A stretch of DNA of 64,000 nt from Lachnospira pectinoschiza (GTDB lineage: Bacteria > Bacillota > Clostridia > Lachnospirales > Lachnospiraceae): positions 62,001 through 126,000 of the forward strand of contig NZ_FNHZ01000003.1 of NCBI RefSeq assembly GCF_900103815.1, written 5' to 3'. The notes beneath the pieces are model-generated. The model did no database searches and was not told the origin of the DNA. It saw nothing but the letters and a program-made list of their open reading frames with translations. This document shows positions 24,986 through 34,359 of this stretch, in pieces. How positions within the stretch are numbered: the stretch's first letter is position 1; every line of letters starts with the position of its first letter. The position numbers and the translations under genes are program-made.

Positions 24986-27313
24986 TTACTCCATATTCTT
25001 TAGAGCATCTGTCATTGGAATCTTCTTTATAAGCTTAAAGCAAACTAAAGCTGCTACAATAAAGCCCACAAAAGCAAGAAGACCAATCTTTAACATTGAG
25101 GCATAGCTTAAATAATAAGAAAGCCAACCATCCATAGTCTTTAAATACCATCTCCAAACCTGAGACATAAGAATATCTGCAAGGAACACACTAATGGCAA
25201 TGGATACAAATGCAACAATTCCCGTGGCCATAATGTAAAGGCTAGCGATTTCACCATTTTTGAAACCAAGAACCTTAACCATAGAAATTGAAAGGGAATT
25301 TCTTTCAGTGATTATCTTAGTTAACACAATTACAAGAAGGGCTGAAACAATAACAAGCACCACTCTAAAGAAGCCCATCATACCACCCATGGAGTGATCT
25401 AGCTGTCTTGAAACCTTTGTTATATCTTCTTCATCAATAACGCTGACAATATATTTATCCTCAATATCAGTAATTTCCTCATCTGAAAGGAAACCAGTAT
25501 ATGAGCCTTCCTCCAAATCAAAGGTCTCATTATAGGCATCGTTATCCATAAAGATACACAAAGCCCCCTGATAGTCATAAATTCCCACTATCTCAAAGTC
25601 ATAAGTCTCATCTCCATACTTTTCTTTTAAGCAAATGCTATCGCCGACCTTTAACTTAAACTTATCCGCATAACAACTTGATACATAGACTTCATTTTCA
25701 GATAAATCCTTAGAAAGTCTAATATAATCGTTATCCTTTAGGACCCCGTAAACTCCAATAGGTTCAGCAACTCTTACACCGTCTGTGGTCTCAAGACTTG
25801 TATAGCTATACTTTTCGGCGTTTTTGCTTTCTGTTGTAATTTCCTTGCCATTTTCATCAACTGTGGATTTTAAAATGTATTGATAGTTGGCAAACATCTC
25901 TTCTACACTAGTCTTTTGATACTTATTAACAGTTTCTGGCATTGCTGTTGCAAAGGTAAGCAAGAAGACTACAAAGAAAAGACCGAGGGCTAAAATCAAG
26001 TAACCACCAGCATTTTGAAGCATGATTCTTAGACGGAATCTCTTCATAAATTTCCATCTAGGAAGTCGAATAGCTTTTGATCTCTTACTTCTACTTAAGT
26101 TTCCACGAAGGAAGTTTAAAATATCCATGTGAATCTTTGATACGATTACAAGGAAATTAACCACTAGCATAATCACAACTGGAATCAAAGTTGTATATAT
26201 AAAGGCATCCACGCTCCAAACTGTCTTGTAAGTTGGAAGGGAATAGCTATTGTAATAAAGGGACACGGCTACATTTTTTAAATAGGTATAGCCAAGAATG
26301 TTACCAAAAATCGCTGCAAATAAAGTCACCAAACTTGGAATAAAAAGATAATGTCTTAAAATTTCACCCCTTGTATAGCCTGAAGCCCTTAAAGTTCCAA
26401 TAGTTGTGGCCTCTTTATGAATTGTATTTCTAGCACTAACCGCAAAGATAAAGGCAATTACAATTACAAAGACAACTAGTAAAATGTAACTCATACTTAA
26501 GTCCCCTTCTAAATCGTCAGGGGCAAAGTTAATGCCGTTATTTAAGTATGCCGGTACAAAGTCCAAAATGTTGTTTTCATTGCCAAGAGTAGTATCAAAA
26601 TAGCAAGCCTTCACCTCAGCTACCACATTTTCTAATAAATCCTCAGCCTTCTCCTTAGCATTAGAATCATTGCTTGGTGTTTCATCATACTTATAGGCAT
26701 AAGAAAATTTCTCGTTATCGTCAATATTTTCATAAGCCTCATCTGTAACAACAGCAACATTAAAGCTTAATGCATCAAACATAAAGTCTGAGTTGTTCTC
26801 ATAAAGGCAAACATAGTCTGGTAGGGAGATTAAGCCTGTTATTGTAAATGCATTGCCATCCACATAGATTGTATCCCCAATTTTTAAGTCGTTGTTATCC
26901 GCATGCATTCTATCAATAGCAATCTCAGAATCTGTGTTTGGAAGACTACCCTCCATAAGGCAGGCCTTATCTACTTCCTCCCTATTTTTAAAGACTCTGA
27001 TTGTGGCATCTTTCTCACCGTCATTATCATTATCCTGACTGCAGTCCTTATAGAATTCCTCATAAAGGCTGATGTCATAACTTTCTAGCTTTTCCTTTAA
27101 ATCAGAACTTAGCTCTGACTCAAACTGGAATCTACCATCTTCTGTGTTGTATTTTTCATAACTATCATTTAAGGCCTTCATCATACTTTCGTTTCCCACA
27201 AACATAGCAGAAACAAAGCCTATAACTAAAGCTAGAATAAGGAATAGACTTACATTTTTAAGCCATTCCTTCTTTAACTCTCTTTTATATCTTTTACGTA
27301 AAGGATTCTTCAT
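24986..27313 (-). CDS. FtsX-like ABC transporter permease
   Basis: A 775-residue permease of the MacB/LolC/FtsX type. A transmembrane helix at residues about 19-40 is followed by a large extracytoplasmic domain (about 45-270, with the GSLPNTDSEIAIDRMHADNNDLKIGD block). A three-helix FtsX unit (about 280-410), a second N-terminal-like helix with another outside domain (about 440-620) and a final three-helix unit complete it. Such mechanotransmission ABC systems export peptides or lipoproteins, or signal antibiotic stress. It lies 12 bp downstream of its ATPase gene. Confidence 0.9.
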   Translation of the reverse strand: MKNPLRKRYKRELKKEWLKNVSLFLILALVIGFVSAMFVGNESMMKALNDSYEKYNTEDGRFQFESELSSDLKEKLESYDISLYEEFYKDCSQDNDNDGEKDATIRVFKNREEVDKACLMEGSLPNTDSEIAIDRMHADNNDLKIGDTIYVDGNAFTITGLISLPDYVCLYENNSDFMFDALSFNVAVVTDEAYENIDDNEKFSYAYKYDETPSNDSNAKEKAEDLLENVVAEVKACYFDTTLGNENNILDFVPAYLNNGINFAPDDLEGDLSMSYILLVVFVIVIAFIFAVSARNTIHKEATTIGTLRASGYTRGEILRHYLFIPSLVTLFAAIFGNILGYTYLKNVAVSLYYNSYSLPTYKTVWSVDAFIYTTLIPVVIMLVVNFLVIVSKIHMDILNFLRGNLSRSKRSKAIRLPRWKFMKRFRLRIMLQNAGGYLILALGLFFVVFLLTFATAMPETVNKYQKTSVEEMFANYQYILKSTVDENGKEITTESKNAEKYSYTSLETTDGVRVAEPIGVYGVLKDNDYIRLSKDLSENEVYVSSCYADKFKLKVGDSICLKEKYGDETYDFEIVGIYDYQGALCIFMDNDAYNETFDLEEGSYTGFLSDEEITDIEDKYIVSVIDEEDITKVSRQLDHSMGGMMGFFRVVLVIVSALLVIVLTKIITERNSLSISMVKVLGFKNGEIASLYIMATGIVAFVSIAISVFLADILMSQVWRWYLKTMDGWLSYYLSYASMLKIGLLAFVGFIVAALVCFKLIKKIPMTDALKNME

Positions 27314-27325
27314 ATTCTGCCTCCC

Positions 27326-28036
27326 CTACCACTCAAGCTTGTCAGCTGAGATTTTTTCCTTGTTAGTAATATTTTCTCTAATATTGCCATCAAGTAGCTT
27401 AATTGTATGATCTGCCATAGCTGAAATCGCTGCATTATGAGTTACCATTACAATTGTGTTGCCATACTTTTTATTAACGTCTTCAATGAGCTTTAAAATC
27501 TCTTTTGATGTATTAAAATCAAGAGCACCTGTAGGTTCGTCGCAAAGTAGAATGTCTGGATTTTTCACAATAGCTCTACCAATTGATGTTCTTTGCTGTT
27601 GTCCACCAGATAGCTGATTTGGTAGCTTATATCTATGCTCCCAAAGGCCAAGAGTCTTAATTAAATCATCAATATCAAGAGGGCTATCTGAAAGATAAGC
27701 TCCCACTTCAATATTTTCCTTAACATTCAAGTTAGGAATTAAGTTGTAAAGCTGGAAAACATAGCCTAAATGCTTACGTCTATATAAAGTAAGTGACTTC
27801 TCATTCATGTCCTCTAGTTTGTCGCTGTTAATTGAAATGTAGCCTGAATCAGCTGTATCGATACCTCCAATAATGTTTAGAAGTGTAGATTTTCCTGAAC
27901 CTGAAGGTCCAAGTAAAACGCAAAATTCTCCCTTTCTTACCTTAAAGGAAAGACCCTTTAGTACCTCTTGCTTTGAGTCTCCTTCCCCGTAAGATTTAAA
28001 AAGATTATTAATCTCTAAAAAATGTTCTTCTCCCAT
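27326..28036 (-). CDS. ABC transporter ATP-binding protein (LolD/MacB type)
   Basis: A 237-residue ATPase with all motifs: Walker A GPSGSGKST, Q-loop YVFQLYNLIP, signature LSGGQQQRTSIGRAI, Walker B ILLCDEPTGALD and H-loop MVTHNAA. The LSGGQQQR and DEPTGALD forms are typical of the LolD/MacB/SalX group that partners FtsX-like permeases. ATG at 28036 follows AAGGAGTG; a longer frame to 28108 runs through the operator region and lacks a ribosome site. It forms an operon with the permease gene. Confidence 0.93.
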   Translation of the reverse strand: MGEEHFLEINNLFKSYGEGDSKQEVLKGLSFKVRKGEFCVLLGPSGSGKSTLLNIIGGIDTADSGYISINSDKLEDMNEKSLTLYRRKHLGYVFQLYNLIPNLNVKENIEVGAYLSDSPLDIDDLIKTLGLWEHRYKLPNQLSGGQQQRTSIGRAIVKNPDILLCDEPTGALDFNTSKEILKLIEDVNKKYGNTIVMVTHNAAISAMADHTIKLLDGNIRENITNKEKISADKLEW

Positions 28037-28066
28037 AAAGTCACTCCTTATTAAATTTTTCATTTT

Positions 28067-28148
28067 AGTCAAATGTAAAAAAACTAACTTTAATAAAACA
28101 AGGTACACTTGCCTTACTAAAGTTAGTTTAGTCTAATTGTATTTGACT
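28067..28148. promoter_or_regulatory. Nested dyad upstream of the LolD/MacB operon (probable operator)
   Basis: Inverted repeats sit inside one another: outer AGTCAAAT/ATTTGACT (28067-28074 and 28141-28148), middle AAACTAACTTTA/TAAAGTTAGTTT (28081-28092 and 28118-28129, perfect 12 bp), inner CAAG/CTTG. The centres nearly coincide (about 28105-28107). It looks like a regulator-binding site or a long leader hairpin. No regulator gene is adjacent. Confidence 0.6.
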
Positions 28149-28269
28149 GTCAATAAATTGAAGAAACAATATACATCAGTATATATCTTTATTTCTTCCA
28201 ATCTTGTTTTTTGAAAAAATTTTATCGAAATGTCCTTTTTTTACATTTAAAAATAAGTATGTCTTAAAA

Positions 28270-29439
28270 TTACATTCTAAGAAGTAATTCTTTTTCTACT
28301 ACTTCACCATTTCTAATGTACTGTCTTGGAACTCGCTTGCTTACTGCGCAAGTTAATTCGTATGGAATTGTTCCGGCAAGTGCTGCAAGTTCATCAAGAG
28401 AATTATTTTCACCAAAAATCTCAACCTCTGAACCTACATCTACTAAAGGCTTGTCAGTAATATCAATCATGCACATATCCATGCAAATCTTACCGCGCTG
28501 TGGAGCTAATCCCTCTTTAGTCATAAGGCTACACTTATTAGAAAGGCTTCTAAAGAAACCATCAGCGTAACCATAAGGAAGAACACCAATTCTTGTCTTC
28601 TTATCTGTAACATAGATTCCACCATAGCTAATAGCAGTTCCTGCTGGATAAATCTTAATTGTACTAACTGTAGTCTTAAGAGTCATTGCTGGCTTAAGGC
28701 CCCATTCTCTAGCAAATTCGCCATATCCGTAAAGAAGTAAACCAGGTCTTACCATATCAAGATATGTTTCCTTAAATCTTACTGTGGCTCCTGTGTTAGC
28801 GCAGTGTCTAATAGCAAATTTTCTACCAAGCTTTTCCTCAACTGCTGTGATTACATCAGTAAAGAGCTTGAACTGGTGCTTAGTATATTCATCATTCTTC
28901 TCACCAAATTCATCGGCTACTGCGAAGTGTGTAAATATACCTTCCGCCTCAAGGCCTGGCATATTACAGGCTTCTACTATGCCTTCTACACCTGTACCAA
29001 AGCTTTCGTTGTCGCAAAGATAACCAAGTCTAGACATACCTGTATCCACCTTAATGTGAACCTTTAAATTACCACCACACTTGACTGCCTCTGCGCTGTA
29101 CTCAACGGCCTTAGCTTTACATGTAACTGCCTGAGTAATATTGTACTTAATAAGTCTATCTACCTGTTCCTTTGGTGTATGACCAAGAATTAAAATAGGC
29201 ATAGTTACATCATTAACTCTAAGTTCTAGAGCCTCATCTATACTACTAACTGCTAAATAGTTAGCACCTAAATCCTGTAAAAGTTTTCCAACTCTTATAC
29301 TACCATGACCATAGGCATCCGCCTTAACAACTCCTAAAAACTTAACATCTTCTCCAATATGTTCTTTAATAGTTTTGTAGTTGTAGGCAATAGCATCTAA
29401 ATTTATGTTAGCCCATGTACGTCTTAATGTAGATTCCAT
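28270..29439 (-). CDS. alr: Alanine racemase
   Basis: A 389-residue PLP enzyme that interconverts L- and D-alanine for peptidoglycan synthesis. The N-terminal TIM barrel begins RRTWANINLDAIAYNY and carries the PLP lysine in VVKADAYGHG. The barrel continues with KVDTGMSRLGY and FTHFAVAD. The C-terminal beta domain supplies the catalytic Tyr (SYGGIYVT) and the MCMIDITD segment. Length and order are normal. It has its own sigma-A promoter, and the start follows AAGGAG. It is followed by the nested dyad of the next operon. Confidence 0.96.
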   Translation of the reverse strand: MESTLRRTWANINLDAIAYNYKTIKEHIGEDVKFLGVVKADAYGHGSIRVGKLLQDLGANYLAVSSIDEALELRVNDVTMPILILGHTPKEQVDRLIKYNITQAVTCKAKAVEYSAEAVKCGGNLKVHIKVDTGMSRLGYLCDNESFGTGVEGIVEACNMPGLEAEGIFTHFAVADEFGEKNDEYTKHQFKLFTDVITAVEEKLGRKFAIRHCANTGATVRFKETYLDMVRPGLLLYGYGEFAREWGLKPAMTLKTTVSTIKIYPAGTAISYGGIYVTDKKTRIGVLPYGYADGFFRSLSNKCSLMTKEGLAPQRGKICMDMCMIDITDKPLVDVGSEVEIFGENNSLDELAALAGTIPYELTCAVSKRVPRQYIRNGEVVEKELLLRM

Positions 29440-29473
29440 AAATCCTTCTCCTTATCTTTTTAAGATGTGTCCT

Positions 29474-29502
29474 ATTATAGTCTTAACTATCTAAATTTTC
29501 AA
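29474..29502 (-). promoter_or_regulatory. Promoter of alr
   Basis: Minus strand: TTGAAA (29497-29502), 17-bp spacer, TATAAT (29474-29479). Confidence 0.8.
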
Positions 29503-29540
29503 ATTTAATAGTTTCCCAATTTCCCTAGGATTTAAGCTGG

Positions 29541-30182
29541 TTAAATCTTATCAAGATACTTTTTGTTAACCATAACAAGAAGTGTACTATCTTCCTGAAT
29601 GATTTCGTCTGGATCTACGCTACCCTTCATCTTACCCTTGTTAAGAGAAATGACGTTCATGTTATATTTTTTTCTTAAATCAAGTTGCTTTAAGCTCTTG
29701 CCAATCCAAGGACGCTTAGGCTTCATCTCTACGATAAATAAGTCATCATCTAATTCATAGAATTCAAGAAAATCACTAGAGATTAAACGTCTAGCTGTTC
29801 TAAAACCTGATTCCTCTTCTGGATATACGATTTCATCAGCGCCGATTCTTTCAAGAACCACGCCCATTCTCTTAGTTCCGGCCTTAGCCACAACCTTCTT
29901 AACGCCACTTTCCTTAGCCACCATTACACACATAATACTTGCCTCAAGGCTTGTACCCATGGCAACTACAGCACAGTCAACATTACTAATACCAAGTGCC
30001 TTAATATTATCTGCATCTGTTAAGTCAGTAGTTATGGCAACTGTAGCCTTTGATGAGTAATTTTCAATAACCTCCTCATCATTATCAACAACCATAACGT
30101 CTGCGCCAGAATCAATTAATTTATCTACAATAGCCTGGCCAAATTTACCAAGTCCAAAAACAACATAAGAATTATACTTCAT
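29541..30182 (-). CDS. ktrA: Potassium uptake regulatory subunit KtrA (TrkA-type)
   Basis: A 213-residue cytoplasmic RCK protein that forms the nucleotide-gated ring on KtrB. The N-terminal Rossmann half (VVFGLGKFGQAIVDKL, VVDNDEEVI) binds ATP/ADP or NAD(H). The C-terminal TrkA_C half (about residues 135-213) may bind cyclic di-AMP in Gram-positives. ATG at 30182 follows AAAGGAG; an in-frame codon at 30197 would overlap the ktrB stop. Gene order ktrB-ktrA on one transcript fits joint assembly. Confidence 0.92.
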   Translation of the reverse strand: MKYNSYVVFGLGKFGQAIVDKLIDSGADVMVVDNDEEVIENYSSKATVAITTDLTDADNIKALGISNVDCAVVAMGTSLEASIMCVMVAKESGVKKVVAKAGTKRMGVVLERIGADEIVYPEEESGFRTARRLISSDFLEFYELDDDLFIVEMKPKRPWIGKSLKQLDLRKKYNMNVISLNKGKMKGSVDPDEIIQEDSTLLVMVNKKYLDKI

Positions 30183-30197
30183 ATAAGCTCCTTTCAT

Positions 30198-31586
30198 TTA
30201 TCCAACAATAAAACATCCCTTTGAGTATTTGATTTCGTTTTGATCTGAATGCGATGTGGCAAAGAATAGCGCCATAGATAGGATACCTATTCTACCCGCA
30301 TACATAGCAATAATTACAATAGATTTTCCAATCGCATGCAAATGTGGTGTTACCGCTCTTGATAAACCTACAGTTCCAGTGGCACTAAATATTTCATAGC
30401 TTGCATCTAGAGCTGATAAGCCTTCAAAATGTATCAAGAAAATTATAAGCGCCATTGTAAGTGTTAAACTAAATGTAATAATGGCAGTGGCCTTATTAAT
30501 TAACTTATAAGAAACTCTCTTGCCAAATACTACATTATCATTCTTATCTCCAATAAACGAGAATGCATTTAAAATAACCACAAAAATTGTCATAGTCTTT
30601 ACGCCACCAGCTGTACCTACAGGTGAACCACCAATAAACATAAGCACGCAACCTACCATACAGGTTGTAGCCTTTAAGCTCTCCTGAGGAATTGTTGCAA
30701 AGCCTGCTGTTCTAAAGGTAACGGACTGGAAAATACTAGCCATAACCTTATCAAAGACACTGAAATTACCAATAGTATCTGGATTGTCCCATTCAAAGAT
30801 AAGCACAGTTACACTACCTAGTACAATTAAGCAAGCGGTAAGGATAATTACTAACTTAGTGTGCTCATTAAATTTTTTCCAAATACGGCTCAAGGACCAT
30901 CTGTGTCTATGACAGTCTCTTACTGTATTAATGACGTCAAACCAAACCACATAACCAATACCACCAAGAATAATAAGGGTGATAGTTATGAAATTTACTA
31001 AAACATCACTTCTATAAGGAATTAAAGAACTTGGTCCAAGCACGTCCATACCCGCATTACAAAAGGCGGAAACTGCATTAAATATAGAAGCCCAAATTCC
31101 CTTAAATAGTCCAAAATCAGGAATAAAACGAATCATATAGCCAAGGGCACCAATAAATTCAACTAATAAACTACCCTTTACTACCTTCTTTAGAAACTTA
31201 ATAAGTCCCTTAATGGAATCAAGATTGTAGTAATCTTGAATCAAGGTTCTTGTTCTTAATGAAAATCGCTTACCTAGAGCCAGCATAAGGATGGAATAAA
31301 GGGTAATAACACCAAATCCACCAATCTGGATAAGTATAAGGATTACAATCTGGCCAAATAAGGTCCAGTGAGAAAATGTATCTACTACCACAAGTCCTGT
31401 AACACAGATTGATGTAGTAGAAGTAAATAGGGCTGTTCCAAATGTTGTCGTCTCGCCTTCAACTGTGGCGATAGGCAACATAAGGATCAAAGCACCTACT
31501 AAAATTGCAATTAAAAATCCAATCAAAATGACCTGGGTTGAGGTCAAATGTTTAATTGTCTTAGAATCATTATATATATTCTTCAT
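30198..31586 (-). CDS. ktrB: Potassium uptake channel subunit KtrB (TrkH family)
   Basis: A 462-residue membrane protein of the TrkH/KtrB/HKT family with four M1-P-M2 repeats. Filter segments can be seen as TSTTSICVTGLVV, NAVSAFCNAGMDV, SVTFRTAGFATIP and FSATGTVGLSRAV, each with the expected Gly. It forms the sodium- or proton-coupled potassium pathway, gated by KtrA from the following gene. Starts at ATG behind AGGAG. Its promoter overlaps the 3' end of the upstream methyltransferase gene. Confidence 0.93.
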   Translation of the reverse strand: MKNIYNDSKTIKHLTSTQVILIGFLIAILVGALILMLPIATVEGETTTFGTALFTSTTSICVTGLVVVDTFSHWTLFGQIVILILIQIGGFGVITLYSILMLALGKRFSLRTRTLIQDYYNLDSIKGLIKFLKKVVKGSLLVEFIGALGYMIRFIPDFGLFKGIWASIFNAVSAFCNAGMDVLGPSSLIPYRSDVLVNFITITLIILGGIGYVVWFDVINTVRDCHRHRWSLSRIWKKFNEHTKLVIILTACLIVLGSVTVLIFEWDNPDTIGNFSVFDKVMASIFQSVTFRTAGFATIPQESLKATTCMVGCVLMFIGGSPVGTAGGVKTMTIFVVILNAFSFIGDKNDNVVFGKRVSYKLINKATAIITFSLTLTMALIIFLIHFEGLSALDASYEIFSATGTVGLSRAVTPHLHAIGKSIVIIAMYAGRIGILSMALFFATSHSDQNEIKYSKGCFIVG

Positions 31587-31620
31587 CTCGTGAATGCTCC
31601 TAGTTGTCTTAATAACTATG

Positions 31621-31649
31621 ATAATAACACAAGATTAAATAACTGTAAA
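31621..31649 (-). promoter_or_regulatory. Promoter of ktrBA
   Basis: Minus strand: TTTACA (31644-31649), 17-bp spacer, TATTAT (31621-31626), immediately after the stop codon of the upstream gene. Confidence 0.7.
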
Positions 31650-32762
31650 TTATCCCCAAACTTCTTTTGCAACTTCTGATACAAGTTTGAGTTTCTTCCA
31701 CTGATCTTCAAATGTAAGCTTATTGCCAATCTCACAAGAGGCAAAACCGCACTGTGGGCTAATTGATAATCTCTCAAGTGGAATGTACTTTGTAGCCGCC
31801 TTAATTCTTTCAATTAAAGCTTCCTTTCTTTCTAGGCTTGCTCTCTTTGTAGTAACAAGACCAAGAACTACATTTTTGTCCTCACTAACATATTTTAAAG
31901 GCTCAAAACCGCCACTTCTAGCATCATCAAATTCAAGATAATAGCTATTTACATTTTCACCGGCAAATAAAACTTCTGCTACCGCATCATATGGGCCGGA
32001 ATTAGCATAAGTTGAATGGAAATTACCACGGCAAATGTGAGTTGTAATATCCATATCCTTTGGAAGTGCGTCAATTACTGCATTGTTTAAGTTCTTATGG
32101 AATTTCTGAACCTTAACTGAATCTTCCTTTGAAACGCCATAAGCTAGATGTCCCTTGTCATCTGCAAGCATGCCCCAAGTACAGTCATCTAGCTGAAGGT
32201 GTCTACAACCAGCATCGTATAACTGCTTGCAAACTTCAGTGTAGGCAGAAGTTAAATCCTTCGCCAATTCATTTTCATCCTTATAAAACTGAAGGCTAGG
32301 TTCTCTAAGCACTGGCATCCAAAACTGAGCAAAAACTTGAGCTGGGGCTGGAATTGTCTGTTTTGCAAATGTATTCTCATCCTCAAACTTTTTTACAAAC
32401 TTAAAGTGCTCCACAAAAGGATGCTCCTTTGGCGCTCTAAACTTGCCCACTAAATATGTATCATCAATCATGGCAGCCTCGTCGTGGAAAGGAAGGCCTG
32501 TCTTAGTCTTTGAATGAGAAACCCCTTCAAAGCCCCACATAAAATCAAGATGCCAAGTAGCTCTTCTAAACTCACCATCAGTAATTACGCCATATCCAAG
32601 CTCCTTCTGCTTAGTAATAAGTTCCTCTATACACTCATCTTCCACCCTTTTTAAATCAGCAGCACTAATCTTTCCTTCTTCAAAGGCAGCTCTTGCTTCC
32701 TTTAACTTCTCCGGTCTTAAAAAACTTCCAACATAATCAAACTTTAATCTTTTCTTAGCCAT
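31650..32762 (-). CDS. MetE-like cobalamin-independent methyltransferase (YxjG family)
   Basis: A 370-residue protein corresponding to the C-terminal catalytic domain of MetE, as in the YxjG/YxjH proteins. It begins FDYVGSFLRPEKLKEAR. Putative zinc ligands are the His and Cys of HICRGN and the Cys of SPQCGFAS; a substrate Asp lies in HLQLDDCTW. Members methylate homocysteine from methylated folate or small S-methyl donors. ATG at 32762 follows GGAGG. The gene is divergent from a LysR-type regulator. No S-box riboswitch is visible in the 129-bp gap, so LysR control is likely. Confidence 0.88.
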   Translation of the reverse strand: MAKKRLKFDYVGSFLRPEKLKEARAAFEEGKISAADLKRVEDECIEELITKQKELGYGVITDGEFRRATWHLDFMWGFEGVSHSKTKTGLPFHDEAAMIDDTYLVGKFRAPKEHPFVEHFKFVKKFEDENTFAKQTIPAPAQVFAQFWMPVLREPSLQFYKDENELAKDLTSAYTEVCKQLYDAGCRHLQLDDCTWGMLADDKGHLAYGVSKEDSVKVQKFHKNLNNAVIDALPKDMDITTHICRGNFHSTYANSGPYDAVAEVLFAGENVNSYYLEFDDARSGGFEPLKYVSEDKNVVLGLVTTKRASLERKEALIERIKAATKYIPLERLSISPQCGFASCEIGNKLTFEDQWKKLKLVSEVAKEVWG

Positions 32763-32891
32763 AAATACCTCCAAAATCTGTATTTGTATAAATTTTAATT
32801 GAAAATGCGTTCTAAATAAAATACAATAAATCTAGCTTTGTGATAAATTTTTTCTATGGCAATTATTTTTAGTTTAAACCGGAGGTGCATC

Positions 32892-33788
32892 ATGACACTT
32901 AAACAATTAGAATACATCGTTACTGCTGCCAAGCTAGGCAACATTACAGAAGCCGCCAACAAGCTCTTCCTCTCACAGCCAAGCCTTACTCACGCAATAC
33001 TTGAGCTTGAAAAGGAAATGGGCATTACCATATTTAATAGGAAGAATAAGGGTATCACAGTTACAAAAGAAGGAGAGGAATTTTTAGGCTATGCAAGACA
33101 GGTGCTAGAACAGGCCAATCTACTTACTGAGCGCTACACCGCCATTAGTAATAGAAAGCCAAGATTTTGCGTATCCTGCCAGCACTACTCTTTTGCTGTA
33201 AATGCTTTCGTTGACGTAATTAAAGAATATGATAGCAATCAGTACGACTTCATTTTAAGAGAAACACAGACAAACGAGATCATCTCTGATGTAGCAAATC
33301 TAAAAAGTGAAATCGGCATAATCTACTTATCAAAGGAAAATAGCGACGTCCTAACAAAGCTCTTTAAGAAAAACGACCTAATCTTTGAAGAACTAATTAA
33401 GACCACTCCTCATGTCTTTATTGCTAATAGTCACCCCCTAGCAAAGAAGGACAAGCTAAGCCTCAAGGATTTAGAGGACTACCCATATCTATCCTACGAA
33501 CAGGGCGAATATAATTCCTTCTACTATTCAGAAGAATTACTTAGCTCTATAGATAGGAAGAAAAACATCATGGTTCGTGATAGAGCCACCCTCTTTAACC
33601 TAGCTGTAGGCCTTAATGGCTACACTGTCTGCTCTGGTATTATTAGTAAAGAGCTAAACGGCGGTAATATTATTTCAAAACCCCTTATATCAGATGAGTA
33701 CATGAGCATCGGTACTTTAAGAAAGAAAGGGCTGGTATCCTCTATATATGGAGAGGCTTATTTAGAGGCCATAAGAAAATATATCTAG
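32892..33788 (+). CDS. LysR-family transcriptional regulator
   Basis: A 298-residue regulator. The N-terminal winged helix (residues 1-60, MTLKQLEYIVTAAKLGNITEAANKLF with SQPSLTHAI as recognition helix) is followed by a two-lobed effector-binding domain of the periplasmic-binding-protein fold. ATG at 32892 lies 5 nt after GGAGGTG. LysR regulators commonly control the divergent neighbour, here the MetE-like gene, so a role in methionine or sulfur metabolism is inferred. Convergent with the marR gene downstream. Confidence 0.92.
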   Translation: MTLKQLEYIVTAAKLGNITEAANKLFLSQPSLTHAILELEKEMGITIFNRKNKGITVTKEGEEFLGYARQVLEQANLLTERYTAISNRKPRFCVSCQHYSFAVNAFVDVIKEYDSNQYDFILRETQTNEIISDVANLKSEIGIIYLSKENSDVLTKLFKKNDLIFEELIKTTPHVFIANSHPLAKKDKLSLKDLEDYPYLSYEQGEYNSFYYSEELLSSIDRKKNIMVRDRATLFNLAVGLNGYTVCSGIISKELNGGNIISKPLISDEYMSIGTLRKKGLVSSIYGEAYLEAIRKYI

Positions 33789-33836
33789 ATGTCTATTTTT
33801 TACAAAAACTTAAAATGTCTATTTTTTACAAAATAA
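33789..33836. repeat. Tandem T-rich motif (two copies)
   Basis: ATGTCTATTTTTTACAAAA occurs at 33789-33807 and again at 33815-33833, 26 bp apart, directly after the LysR stop codon. Similar single copies occur in other gaps (1790, 4225, 5041, 28229). Confidence 0.8.
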
Positions 33837-33873
33837 AAAGGCAACTACTTAGTATTACTAAATAGTTGCCTTT
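33837..33873. terminator. Bidirectional terminator between LysR and marR genes
   Basis: AAAGGCAACTA (33837-33847) pairs with TAGTTGCCTTT (33863-33873), with an inner TTAGT/ACTAA stem. T-rich tracts lie on both sides. Confidence 0.85.
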
Positions 33874-33918
33874 ACTAATTAATTTCTTTTGCTTATCAAT
33901 ATCCAATAGCAAGCAATT

Positions 33919-34344
33919 CTAGATCTCATCCAGAGCCTCATCCAGCTTTGTTAGATACTCCTTAAATTGTAGTTTTTCCTCTAAACTAAAGTCCTTTGTG
34001 GCACTTTTATTATTATCAGATAGAAGTTCTGAAACTTCCTTGTGAAAAGAAAGTGCTAGTTTTGTAGGATATACGTGATTAATTCGCTTGTCCTTCTCAT
34101 CCTTTTCTCTATAGATATAGCCCTTATCTTCTAAGCTTTTTAGGACTCTAGCAGTAAAGCCTTTATCAACGTATACGTATTCAGATATCTGCTCTTGAGT
34201 AAAACCCTTGTTATTACATATGGCCATATATATAGGAAATTCTCCAGCAGTAAGATTATACTTTGTCATCATTTTCGAAATCTTAATCTGCTGCTTTCTT
34301 GCTATAAAAGCAATAAGTCGAAGTATTCTTACATTATCATCCAT
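33919..34344 (-). CDS. MarR-family regulator
   Basis: A 141-residue winged-helix regulator (wHTH about residues 30-100: TQEQISEYVYVDKGFTARVLKSLEDKGYI, with the wing in REKDEKDKRINHV). It is the last gene of a two-gene unit, 15 bp downstream of a MATE exporter. A perfect dyad overlaps the -35 box of that unit's promoter, so it most likely represses its own operon until an inducing drug or metabolite binds. Confidence 0.88.
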   Translation of the reverse strand: MDDNVRILRLIAFIARKQQIKISKMMTKYNLTAGEFPIYMAICNNKGFTQEQISEYVYVDKGFTARVLKSLEDKGYIYREKDEKDKRINHVYPTKLALSFHKEVSELLSDNNKSATKDFSLEEKLQFKEYLTKLDEALDEI

Positions 34345-34359
34345 AATAATAAATCTCCT

